From contig OZ020303.1 of the NCBI GenBank assembly GCA_963971305.1, forward strand, positions 16,923,184-16,987,183: a DNA stretch of 64,000 nt. The letters are read 5' to 3'. Made by a program: the position numbers and the translations under genes. Origin of the DNA: Arcuatula senhousia (taxonomy: Eukaryota > Mollusca > Bivalvia > Mytilida > Mytilidae). The notes beneath the pieces are model-generated. The model saw nothing but the letters and a program-made list of their open reading frames with translations. It searched no databases and was not told where the DNA came from. Of this stretch, positions 11,099 through 23,046 are shown one piece after another. Each line of letters starts with the position of its first letter. The stretch's first letter is position 1.

Positions 11099-14000
11099 AT
11101 GGCATCGAGGAAGATTGTAAGATACAAAGAAGTTGAGCCTCTTCTAAAGGAAAGTAATTTAACATTTCATCCTGCAGATAAAAATGTCCCTAGGAACTTT
11201 CATCTACCTAATGAAGATGATTTGATGGATGATTTTGAGGAGGAAATCTTAGAAATAGAGGAGAGGAAGAGACGCCAAGTATCATTATTATGGCAAGATC
11301 TGTTGTTACTGACTATTGACTTTTTGCAAATTTTTGCATTGTTACAAGGGATGGCATTAAGATGGACTTGGTCAGCATTCTGGATATCCAAATCCTACTT
11401 TATTTTCCTCTTTAATCTAGACATTTGGGAGTTTGTGAAAGTTCACAAGGATGCTTATATCAGCGCCAAGGAATACTATACCCCTAGCGACACAGTCCCA
11501 ATGAGTTTTTCAACATTTGCTTTGGCTGCTGGAGGTTGTATTTTACTTTTGCTTATTGTATTTGTGGTTGTCTACGTTATCCTATGGGTGATCAAAGATA
11601 GAAAATTTTTAAGTAAAACAGCATGGATGAGAAGAATATATTTGGTTTTGATCCAGCTACTTACTCTGCCCATTGGAGTAAATGTAGGCCATTTATTTAT
11701 CTGCAATGAAGGTGACAAAGTAGATGTTATGAATGATCTGACATGTTTCCAGGGAAAACACTGGGGATATCTTGTTTTTGGTATTATGTTTTATGTGGTT
11801 TTGTTTTTGGTTGTTCCTGTGTTCCTCATTTACCGTTCAAGAACAGAAGCTCTAGGTTCCTGCTCTAAACACCATGAGGCCTACTTACTTTTGAAAGAAA
11901 CAGAATACAAAATTGGATTGAATAAAGTTTGGCTGCATAGTGACATTTACTTCTTCTCTTCCTTTCGCTTTTGGGGATTGTATCACAGAGCTTTTGTTCA
12001 GATTGTTAAGTTGTCCTTGGTGATAACATATGTTGCTGGTTTCAAAAACATTCAAGGACAAGCGACTGCAGCTACAGTCCTGCTCTTTATTTATGCTGTC
12101 TTGTTTATGATCATAAGACCATACAGAATTCTCTGTTTCAACATTCTATTGGTGATGACATACATTAGTCTTGGAGCAGCTGGAATCATAGGGTCACTGG
12201 ATACAGCTTACAACGCATACACTCTGGATAATCCATGGCTTCTTCCACAATATAGTAGATGGCTGCTTATGGTTGTCATTTTAGTGTGGCTTCTGACATG
12301 GTTGTGTGTTACCAGTTATTTGTTTTTCGACCAGTGTTTGTATAGGTTTAATTGCAAACAAATACCGGTTTGGCCAACATTTTCTACATCTACTAAAGGT
12401 CAACTCAGTGAAGAAAGCAGAAAATTCCTGAAGATGTTTCTACGTGCAAAGCTTCTCCTGAGTGAGTATTACTGTGGATTAATTAATTTTTGTGAGTACC
12501 AATTTTCATGGTTTGATGAAAAAGCACCATTTGATGGAATTTAAATTCGTGGTTCTACAGCATACAGATCAATAAAAAATTTCCTTTTAGTGCTGTATCA
12601 AACTTCCCGTGTCAAGGCCACCAACATAAACCACAAAAATTGATATCCCACAAAACAATGAAACCACAGTAATTAGTTAGTTGACCTAAGGCTAATACAC
12701 TGAATTTATATTATTTCGGAAAATGAATTGACTTTTGTTTGATAGAATAGTGATACAGAGGAGAAAAATACATGCTAATGATGTGGAATTTTTATGTACA
12801 TGTTAAGATAATCCAACCAGGAAAAGTCAAGTCAAGTAAACAATTATGATTAGTTTAATTTCTTTAAGTTTAAAATCTAACATGATACACAAATGGATTG
12901 TCATATTAACATTGATCATAACTTAATAATAAGTTACACATACAATAACATTGAAATTCTTAATAGTTCCCATGTGTTTTACTTGATATGATTAATAATA
13001 ATATCCATCATTTTGATATTTCCAGAAAAGATGTATGATTACCCAGCCATGTTTGCACCAGTTCACATGTTGTCTAAACAGATACAGATACTGAATGCCT
13101 ACGTCCGAGAAGCTGAGTTCTTAGGAGATGCTCTCCATGGGACAATGCTTGATCTTTTGGATGAGATCATTGATGTCCATTCTAATTTATGTCAAAAATC
13201 ACTGTTTGCAGGTATGGTTATAGAAACAAAAGCAAAAAATATTCAAATTTAACTAAGTGAATAAAACTTGTTACAGAAACACCTAGTGTGTCAGGGGAAG
13301 AAATATGAAATAAAATTAAGAAGCCAAATGGACTTTTTTATTTATATTCAAGGAATGCTGTTGTTTTATTCAGGAGTCCTTACATATGTTAATATACAAG
13401 CAAATAGAAAAATCAGGGAGTCAACAGGACTCCCTCATTTTTAGCTTCGGTCCAGGTGAGCTATTGCCATCACTTGGCGTCCGTCGTCGTCTGTCGTCGT
13501 CTGTTAACAATTTTCAAAAATCTTCTCCTCTGAAACTACTGAACAGAATTTAATGAAACTTGGTATGAATGATCCTTAGGGTGTCCTGCACCAAACTTGT
13601 GTTTCCATTTTTGATGCGCCAAAAAACATGGCCATTGTTACTAAAAATAGACCAGGGGGGGTCAGACTACTGTTTTTGGCTCGTAAATCAAAAAGTATAA
13701 GAGATAGATTAAATCTGATGCCACCCTACTGCTTCAGCATCAAAAGTTCTACAAAAGTCTCCATTTGGTCGAAGTTGTCAGATGATCCCTTATAGGGGTT
13801 ACAGCCCCTTAAAGGTGAAAAATAGCGTTTTTTCATGATTTTGGGTTATAGAATGAAAACTATTGCAGATAGAGAAAAGCTGTTGCTTGCTTAAATGTTC
13901 AGCTCGTTTAGCTCTACAAAAGTCTCCATAGGGTCGAGTTGTCAGATGACCCCTTATAGGGGTAACAGCCCCTTAAAGGTGAAAAAAAGTGTTTTTGGCC

Positions 14001-17000
14001 TATAGAATGAGAACTATTGCAGATAGAGTAAAGCTGTTGCTTGCTTAAACGTTCAGCTCATTCAGCTCTACAAAAGTTGTCATAGGGACGAAGTTGTCAG
14101 ATGACCCCTTATAGGGGTTACAGCCCCTTAAAGGCGTTAAATAGTGTTTTTTGTCTTTAGCAGATAGAGAAAAGCTGTTGCTTGCTTAAACGTTCAGCTC
14201 ATTTAGCTCTACAAAAGTCTTCATAGGGTTGAAGTTGTCAGATGACCCCTTATAGGGGTTACAGCCCCTAAATTAACATGTTTAACTATAGAAGATAAAG
14301 AAAAGTGGTTGCTTGCTTAAATGTTCAGTTCATCGATTAAGCTTTTAACAAAAGTCTCTAAAGAGTCAAAGTGTCCAGACGACCCTTAAAATATCATTTT
14401 GCATGTTTTTGGCCTACACAATGAAATCTATTGCTGAAAGAGAAAAGCTATTGCTTTCTTAAATATTCAGTTTATTTAGCTCTACAAAGTTCTTCATAAG
14501 GTTGACATCAAGACCAGGTGAGCGATTTAGGCTCCTGGGAGCCTCTTGTTTATTAAGGGAGTCCTTCAGAATTTTAAGGAGTTTTGACTCCCGGGCTCCC
14601 ACTTATTTCGACCTCTGTGTGTATTGGGGTGTGTATAATGTACGAAAAGTATTTGTTAAAAGACGGGTTTTAGAGGCAAATACAAATTTTGTTTTGGTAT
14701 ACATGTTTACTTTATTATAAGACATAAGACATAATTTATTACCAATCAAAGTCCCTCAAGGGGAAGGATTAAAATACTACATGTATAATAATTTTCAATA
14801 ATGAATAAATTAAAACATGTTATTGAAACCAAACATAAGTTTTGTGTAAAAAAACAGTTGATTTTGATTAAACCCAAGGTTCTTAAATGTTATTTTTGCT
14901 ACAATTTCAATATATTATTAAAGTCTCACCACTTATAAAATGATATACAAATTCATTATACATAAAACATTGTAAAAGTCACATTAATAAAAGTATATAA
15001 ATGCCATTCTATTAAGAATAATGAGAGACTATGCTTAGTATATACATCTTAAAACATGTCATTTTGTCTTTTTTAATTGTTTAGATAATTGATTAGATAT
15101 TATTAAAATCTTTTTAATTTACAGAGAGTGTAAAGGATTCAATAAGACATACGGCAAAACAGTTTCTGACCATTATGCCAGCATTTTCTAAACGACTAGC
15201 TCAAAGAGATTATGATTTTATACTGATGCATCCACTCAAAAAGAGAATGTTATTGAAGATGTACTGCATGGGTAGGTATCTAATAGATTTAAAGTTAAAA
15301 AAGAAGAAGCAGGTTTTTTTACACAAACATGTAGAGAACAAGCTCATCCAGGTAGGGGTTTACATGTTCCAAAATGCTTAAGTTACAAAATTTTATTTCC
15401 ATTTTGTGTTCAAATAATGGTCAAAATATAATTATTAGGATGATTTTGTTTCATTTCTTATAATGTTTAAGTTGTGCATATTTATCCATCTACACATGTA
15501 CAGCAGCCTTTATTATGAAATCTAGATCTTAGATAAAATTTTATAAATAGTTATACTTTTTAATTTTCAAATGTAATGCTGAATCCTTAAAGTTTTCTGC
15601 TATATTTTACATCTTTTGAAAGTATATGTACATGATTACTGATAACAATAACTATGAATAAACCCTGATTACTTAGGTTTGTTTCTGAATGGCAGAAGTG
15701 AAAAGGTTGCAAAACAAAAAGTACTAACTAAACCAGAGCTTGAGAGGATTTGGAATGAACCTTCAATGATTGAGTTCCAGGGTAAGCTATTAAAAAAAAT
15801 ATTACTATTGTACCAAAGGGTTTTCAAACCACAATATATATAAAACAAATACATAGCTTGATAAAACATATATTGCAATCAACATTTATATCAGTTCATT
15901 TCTCAGTTGGTAATCTATATTTAACATTAATCTCTATGATTTTTTTTTCACAGAAGAGGACGGTTATTATGAAGACCTATATCCTGACCCTGTTGATATG
16001 TCTGATTCAGATAGTGTAGATTTATCTGTGTCCGAGATGGAAGTAAGTCTTTCACTGATAATTTCAGGATTGTTTTTGTCTCACCTGCGAAGCTGAGCGG
16101 GACATAGATGTTACTTTACTGACGGCGTCAGCGTTAACTTTTTGTGTAAGCTTTTATGAGCACCTCCATATCTCAAGAACTTGGTATGCATATGCCCCAA
16201 TAGTAGCTTAGCACAGTTGCATCCCCATCTTTTGACCTTGAGTCCTTGACCTAGATTTTCTGTTTGAGTGACTTTGATCATTTTCAATACATATAATAGC
16301 AGTGTTAAGGTTTTTTTAGCACCTCCATATCTCAAGTACTATTGATCCTAGGTTGATGAAACTTGGTATGCATATGCCCTAGTAATAGCTTAGCACAGTT
16401 GCATCCCCATCTTTTGACCTTGACCTTGATTTTCTGGTTGAGTGACTTTGATAGTTTTTAGTGCATATATTAGCAATGTTTAAGTATGTTTTATAAACAC
16501 CTTTTGATCTCAGAAACTGAAAATCCTTAAATTTCAAAATATTGTGGAAGTAAGAAAGAATTATAATGTTTCTGATGGTGCCAGCAGGCGAGACATACTT
16601 TAGTGTTAACTCTTGTTGATTCATATAATTACACTTGTAATTGTAAGATGCTGAGCAGCGACCACTGGTTTCATTGAAGGCTGGTGGTTAATTTCCATTG
16701 TTGATTTTTAAATTGCTGCTTATTTATGAAGGTTGTGTTGCGTACATATCTTTTATAATAAGTGTGTTTGTCATGGAATGTTGTTTTATAGGAAAAGTTA
16801 CATGATGAACTAACTTTTCTTTTAATCTTTTTAGTTGAACCAACTTAAGAAAATACACAACTTTTACACTGTATATCTGTACTTATGATGAAAACAAATG
16901 AATTTTAAGGAGTTCCTTAGTGAAACCTCTACATGCAATCTTTTCACTATAGATAAAGTAAACCAGTTTATAATTATTTGTATATTGTTTCCATGTAAAG

Positions 17001-19619
17001 TATACAATATAAATGGTATTTTTGATAAATAGTCATGTGTCTTCTTGTTTTAGGAAGATGATGACTTCATGGATATGCTGGGACAAATGAATGAAATTGA
17101 AGAAATCAACTTAAATAATGCAAGGTATTGTTTACAGTATATATTGTGATAATATCACTTAATCCTCTTTTTTGTTTGCATAATGTTCATACCTCTTAGT
17201 GTAACTTCATGATGGTAAAAAAGGACATGTTGCAAGGTGGGGCATCTTTACATTGATTTTGTCTTAATTTAACTAGTAAAAAGGAAGCATAAAATATAAA
17301 AGTGTCATGCATTTCATTCTCCAAAGTTAAAAAAATAGAAAAGACATTATCATGACACATACAAGTGTCTAAGTTAAAGATTAAGTCTACAAGCTTACCT
17401 TGTTGTCAATATTTAAATGGTTCTAAAATGATTGTTTTATTTTAGAATAATAAGTGAAAAGGCAAGACAGAAAAGTGCAGGTACACCTAGAAGTTCATCT
17501 TCTGGGTCTCTGCGACCCCCTTCAACAGCTAGCATTGGCAGGAAGGGTTCAGGTACACCAAGAACTATGTCTGATGCATCTGTACGCCCGACCTCTGCTT
17601 CAAGTCAAAGAAAGACAACTCCTATCCCTCCTACTTCCAGGACAGGATCACTGGTTTCCCTACAACAGCAAGGATCTCGCCCTAGCTCCTCCCAGCGTAG
17701 ACCAGGATCCAGAACATCAGATCAAGGGCATGTAAATGCTGGATTTGATGAGGAGAATCTGTCCATTCCTGGATCTGTCGATATGAAAGATGACACAACA
17801 GAGACGGGCCAACCTAGATATACAGTTGTTGATGAAGAAAATGGTATGGCCTTATAGCATAGTATTACATACATTTGATTGCTATTTAAAATTATTTTGA
17901 TCTATCTAAGTGACTAATTCTAAATCAGACCAAGGTATTTTTATGGCTAATTGGTTGTAAAAATTTTTGGAACCATAAATTCATTTAGTAGAAGAAGTAA
18001 AGGAACCAAATCAACATTCAAATGTCAAAAGTCCAAAAGTTGCAAAGACAAAACCAGAATACACAAACAAGAACAGCACAAAGAAATGACAACCTAAAAA
18101 CACACCATAACAACTGAATAGCAATCAACAATGTGAACTAAAATTTAACAAGTGAACTCGGGTGCGTGAGAAGGATAACCAATTCCAGCTTGTTGCAACT
18201 CTGCTTTCAGATACAAGTTATTTATATATTTATTATCAGTTTCTTTGTCCATTTTCATTTGATGAACTAATGTAAATGATGCAATACTAAGTATTAGATA
18301 ACTCAAGCTATTGTTTCAAACATTTTTATGCCCCATCTATGAAAGTAGAGGGGCATATAGTGTTCGGGTCTGTTCGTCCGTTCGTACATCCATTCGTCTG
18401 TCCGTCCGTTCGTCCATCCGTTCAGATGTCCGTCCCAAATCCCATATTTCCATATTTGCACTTACTGACAAATGCCACATCAATCATATTGGTATGGTAG
18501 GTGCATCTAGTGATGATAAGAACATTGCATGCTTCGGATGCTGGATGTGACCTATATTTTCTGCATGAATGATCATGTACAGAAAAATGGTTAAAGTCTA
18601 TTCCCTCTAACTGACAAGTGCTATATCAACCATATTTGTATGGTATGTGCACCTAGTGATGCTAAGCACAATGCATGCTTCGAATGCTGGCAGTGACCTA
18701 TATTTTCTGCATGAATGACCACTTATAGAAGAATAGTTAAAGTCCATTCCTTCTTACTGACAAATGCCATAGTAACCAAATTGGTATGGAAGTTGCACCT
18801 AGTGATGCTTAGCACAATGCATGCTTTGGATGCTGGATGTGACCTATATTTTCCGCATGAATGACCACTTATTGAAGAATGGTTCAAGTCCATTCCTTCT
18901 TACTGACAAGTGCCATACCAACCAAATAGGTATGGTATGTGCACCTAGTGATGCTTAGCACAATGCATGCTTGGGATGCTGTATGTGACATATTTTCCAC
19001 ATGGATGGCCTCTTAAAGAAGACTGGTTAATGTCAATTCCCACTTACTGACATGTGCCACATTTACTCTATTGTTATGATAGGTGCACCTAGTGATGCTA
19101 AGCACAATGCATGCTTCGGATGCTGGTTGTGACCTATATTTTCGGCATGAATGACCACTTATAGAAGAATGGATAAAGACCATTCCTTTTTTACTAACAT
19201 GTGCCACATCAACTATATTGGTATGGTAGGTGCACCTTGTGATGCTTAGCACAATGCATGCTTCGGATGCTGGCAGTGACCTATATTTTTTGCATGAATG
19301 ACCACTTATAGAAGAATGGTTAAGTTAAACTCCATTCCTTCTGACTGACAAGTGCTTTAATAGCAACCATGTTGATGCTTTAGTGATTGTGGGAAAAAAA
19401 TAAATGTTGCGAGATGGGACATTATGTCTTTTGGACATATTCTTGTTTTATATAAATTTGTGTTTGATTTGACTTTTCTTAGATCCTACTGGTTCCCAGT
19501 ATGATGTTGTTAGGTCTGCAGATAATGTGATTGGAATGGATGAACCAGTTGTAGAAGAAGGGAAGAAAAAACAGAAAAAGAAAAAGAAGAAACAGCAGAA
19601 AAATGAATCTGAGGCTTAG
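11099..19619 (+). CDS. Unrecognised multi-pass membrane protein, 831 aa, with acidic and Ser/Pro/Arg-rich tail
   Basis: Eight coding exons join in phase with GT-AG borders: 11099-12461, 13026-13211, 15125-15271, 15677-15781, 15954-16042, 17054-17124, 17446-17843 and 19483-19619 (TAG). Total 2496 nt. Residues 40-60 are acidic. About eight or nine hydrophobic segments follow (roughly 65-84, 95-110, 139-164, 178-200, 222-246, 298-314, 322-342, 345-366, 387-410). Residues 455-600 are soluble and helical-looking (KKMYDYPAMFAPVHMLSKQ). Residues 600-650 are acidic (DLYPDPVDMSDSDSVDLS). Residues 660-740 are rich in S, T, P and R, with repeated GTPR. The C-terminus is a lysine run ending NESEA. The membrane core loosely recalls TRP-like C-terminal membrane regions of invertebrate proteins, but I do not recognise a family. 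Reading on past 12461 gives a false stop at 12544 inside a MITE. Confidence 0.85.
12468..12673. mobile_element. MITE abutting a splice donor
   Basis: The terminal inverted repeats are ATTACTGTGG (12468-12477) and CCACAGTAAT (12664-12673), with inner matching blocks (ACCAATTTTCATGG near the left end, CCACAAAAATTGATATCCCA near the right end). A related longer copy is at 60752-61540. The element begins at the base after the donor hexamer GTGAGT (12462-12467) of the first coding exon of the membrane-protein gene. Confidence 0.75.
13437..14552. repeat. Interspersed repeat with tandem core (GGCTCCTGGGAGCC family), copy 1
   Basis: It starts at TTTTTAGCTTCGGTCCAGGTGAGC with a GTCGTCGT tract and ends CAGGTGAGCGATTTAGGCTC, CTGGGAGCCTCTTG. 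In between, a unit of roughly 130-150 bp recurs about four or five times (GTCAGATGACCCCTTATAGG and AGATAGAGAAAAGCTGTTGC). The same family is at 22463-23046, 45742-47716 and 62040-62752. It lies in intron 2 of the membrane-protein gene. The remaining intron sequence to 15124 is AT-rich with no gene seen. Confidence 0.8.
16078..16617. repeat. Interspersed repeat, TCTCACCTGCGAAGCTGAGC family
   Basis: It begins TCTCACCTGCGAAGCTGAGC and ends GGCGAGACATACTTTAGTGT, TAACTCTTGTT. Two internal units share GCTTAGCACAGTTGCATCCC and CCATCTTTTGACCTTGA. An inverted copy with more units is at 26990-27665 and a fragment at 38112-38150. It lies in intron 5 of the membrane-protein gene. Confidence 0.75.
18326..19443. 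repeat. Interspersed repeat with ~150-bp tandem core (GCCCCATCTATGAAAG family)
   Basis: It starts ATGCCCCATCTATGAAAGTA with a TCCGTTCGTC-type simple tract. About six units of roughly 150 bp follow, each with GCACAATGCATGCTTCGGAT and TGACCTATATTTTCTGCATG. It ends GATGGGACATTATGTCTTTT. It fills most of the last intron of the membrane-protein gene. ORFs within it are repeat by-products. Confidence 0.8.
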
Positions 19620-19967
19620 AGACCATGGTTGTTATACACTTGTTAAACTTTGTATGTGGCTGGTCCACTTATTTTTTATTTTTTATATTTTTATATATTT
19701 TTAGAATTAAATACTAATTATGAATTTTAGTATCATTTTGTATATTTAATTCAAATGTGATAATTATCCGTCCAATAACATATCAAAACGAAGAAAAATG
19801 TCTTCCAGGTGATAATTTTGTTGTAATTTGAATTTATAAGCTTTTTTCAAACTATTGTCTCTAATATTTATAATTTATTGTATTCTGTAAAATGTTCTAC
19901 CATATGATGATAATTTAAATTCTGATATTTATGTAAAATAATTCATTTCACGTTAATGCCTTGTGTA

Positions 19968-20340
19968 TTAAGTGCCATTCTCTGTAAGAATCAGGCAATG
20001 GGTGAATCATGATTGAAAAAACACACGAGTTTGACTTCAAAATACTGTTCAAAATGCTTAAAAAGTAACAAAAAATGCATTGACACTTTTTTTAAAGTCA
20101 GTAATTTGAGATAAATTTTGGTTGAAATGCATGTTAAATTTGAATCTAAGGGAGATAACTCTGTCAAGTCACACTAAATTCCTATCATTTTAACAGAAAT
20201 TTTTCTCCATCCTCTGACACTCGAAACAACAACTAATGTTTGTTTCTTCATTAGAAATTTATTGTCAAAATCATGTGTTTTTAAAATCATGATTCAAAGT
20301 TTTTGAGTTTTGCCTGATTCTTACAGAGAACTTCACTTAA
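19968..20340. mobile_element. Inverted-repeat MITE flanked by TTAA
   Basis: The two ends are TTAAGTGCCATTCTCTGTAA (19968 on) and, on the other strand, TTAAGTGAAGTTCTCTGTAA, both continuing GAATCAGGCAA. TTAA at both borders is the target used by piggyBac elements, so a piggyBac-type MITE is possible, although TTAA could simply be part of the inverted repeat. It lies 350 bp after the membrane-protein stop codon, in the likely 3' UTR or just beyond. AATAAA hexamers follow at 20505 and 20706. Confidence 0.65.
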
Positions 20341-22462
20341 GTTAAGAGGGGATAATTATATCGACAGATCTGACTTCATCATTTTTAAAAGCGGTTTTTT
20401 TCCTGTTGGTCTTTCAATTACAAACATATAAAAAAAAAATCAAGCACAAAAAAGCAAAAAGCTTGCATGCAGAATATGTTATGATCTATACATTGAATTG
20501 AACAAATAAAAATTGCATTGATTTTTAAACAGTGTTTCCTTATTGATTTAGATTCTTTTTGCTACTGATTCATTTTGTAACAATTAAAAAAAAAATTATT
20601 TCATGATTACCTCAAACTTTAGTACATTCTTAATTAACATACTTTTTTCATCTTATTTATTTTTTAGTATTGTTATATTTATCAAAGATGCTTACCCCAA
20701 ATGAAAATAAAGTTATTTTGATGCTTTCGTAGGGTCTGAATGTGAGATTGAAATAAAGAACTATAACTGTTTTAAAAGGTTTAGATAAGATGAAAACTCC
20801 TATACTTCCATTATTATCTAAAGATTTAATCCATGAAATTCATAACTCTGATCGTTGAATTGAATGACAATTATAAACTAGAAAATTTTACATCACAACA
20901 TTGTTGTTTTCATGTACTATGAAGAATTCAAATTTGTGGATTCTGGTCACCATAACTATGGTTTGTGGTTAGCACTTACAAGACACAAAAACAAATTCTA
21001 TGTGAATTTAAAGTTAAAACAAAAGACTAACCATGGAAGTCAAGAATCAATTCGACAATCAGTAACAGCTACACAATGTACCATTCCATTATTTGTAATT
21101 CTAAGGTTTAGTTGTCAATATAATGCAAAATACACCCCCAAATGAAAAATATATAAATAGATATATAAAATGGTAAAACTAAGAAAAATAAGAAAAGGGT
21201 CAAATTTTCCTTACACAATTGATTTAAAGGCTTATGATATGAAATTAACTAAAAAATCTTTCAAAGTACATGTACATTTATTTTTGTAAGGAATTTAGTG
21301 TCTGAGACAATTTGGTCAGCATCTTTGATATTTATTCCCATTGTTGACACACTTGTTTTTACAAGCACTCTGGTAGATTTGGTAGTTTGTTTTTATTTAT
21401 TTATCTTAATTTCATAAAAATACTTTCCAGACTTGTAAGTTTTTAGAATTAATTGATAATTAATTTTCACTTTGTTGTTATAAATTCGGACAAAAAATCT
21501 GTTTGTACCTATATATTCAAAACAGGATCTTAAGACCTAAACTTGACTAGATAATGTGTGTTTGTTTATTTTTGGAGGGTTCAAGGGGGAAATTGTTTTG
21601 ATTTTAAATTCAAAAACATGATGCAAATCCATTAATATAGAGAGTGCAATAAATATGTAAAAAGCTTAGGCTTGGTTTTTTTTTATTAAAACATTTTTAC
21701 ATGTTCACTTTGTAATTTTAATTCATCAACAAAATTGTATATTTTACAATCAAAACCATTAATATGACTGAATCAAATCTGTACTTTCAAATTTTTTATA
21801 TTGAATAAACTATTAATGGTGATTATTTTGTATAAAGCCAATATTTTTTAGAAAAAAAGACATTATCAGAACTTATATAAAAATCATTGAAATGAACATT
21901 TTTCTGCATCTGGTTTGTGTGAGCAATTTGTAGAACATTATTGATATTTGGTAAGCAGTGGCATTAGCATCAGTGCAGATAGATTTGAATAAGGCCTTAG
22001 GCCCTCAAACAGATACAAGGTCTAAGGTTGATAAGAGATGTAATATGAATATTTGCTATAAAAGAACCTTTAATAATCATATGTGCCATTCATACATGTT
22101 TAAGATGTATGCTCTTTATTTTTTGTACTTGTACATGAGATTACTTCTCATATGTACACTTTGTTTTAACCACTATCTAAATTTATGTATATTCTAAAAC
22201 CTAAGGTTTAACTCTCATCATCGTAGTTTTGCCTTTAGCTATATATATTTGGATTTCCTTTGGTTATATGCATTTTGAACATCTTTTGAATTGTTGATTT
22301 CCTTTATTTGGGTTCTAGTGCTGCTGATGAGGAATGATTTTCCAAAATTCATAAAAAATAATTGCAGTTGGAGTTAACATATGTGTTGTGGTCTCATGTT
22401 CATTTACTCGATATCCTTTCATAAATTATTGCCAGTACTAGAGTAATCTTTGAATTCATTTT

Positions 22463-23046
22463 TAGCTCCCCTGGTCAATGTGAGATATTGCCATCACTGG
22501 GCGTTTTTCTGTCCTCTGTTAACTGTTTTTTTTTTCAAAAATCATCTACTCTTAAACTACTGAATAGAATGAAATAAAACTTGGTATGATTATATTGATC
22601 CTTATGGTATTCTGTCAAAAATTTGAGTTTGAATTTTTGATCAAGTAAACAGCATGGCTGCTGTTACTTAAAATAGAACATATGGTAAAATAACTTCAAC
22701 TTATAACTCAGAAACTGTAAAACAAATTATGAAGGGTCTTACGCTCTTCAGAATATAGAGCTTTATTTAAAGTCCTCACTGAGTCTAAATTTTTGATAAC
22801 TCTTATAGGAGTTGTGGCCCTTTAAAGGTCAAAAGTAGCATTTTTTTCACGTTAACTCTTGCCTGATAGAATGAAAAGTATTGCAGAAAGAGAAAACCTA
22901 TTCATTACTTAAACCTTCAAGTCATTAGGTTCTACAAGTCTTCATTGGATGGAAGTTATCAGATGACAGATGACCCCTTATAGGGGTAATAACTCTTAGA
23001 AAAGACCCTCAAAGCAAGAGATTCAGGCTCCTGGGAGCCTCTTTAT
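22463..23046. repeat. GGCTCCTGGGAGCC family repeat, copy 2
   Basis: It starts TTTTTAGCTCCCCTGGTCAA and ends CAGGCTCCTGGGAGCCTCTT. The internal AGATGACCCCTTATAGGGGT block matches copy 1 at 13437-14552. It is diverged relative to the other copies. Confidence 0.7.

Noticed and set aside
12462..12544. C-terminal extension of the membrane-protein first exon to a stop at 12544
   Set aside because: It lies after a GTGAGT donor and inside a MITE. Splicing to 13026 keeps frame through seven more exons. Kept only as a possible minor isoform.
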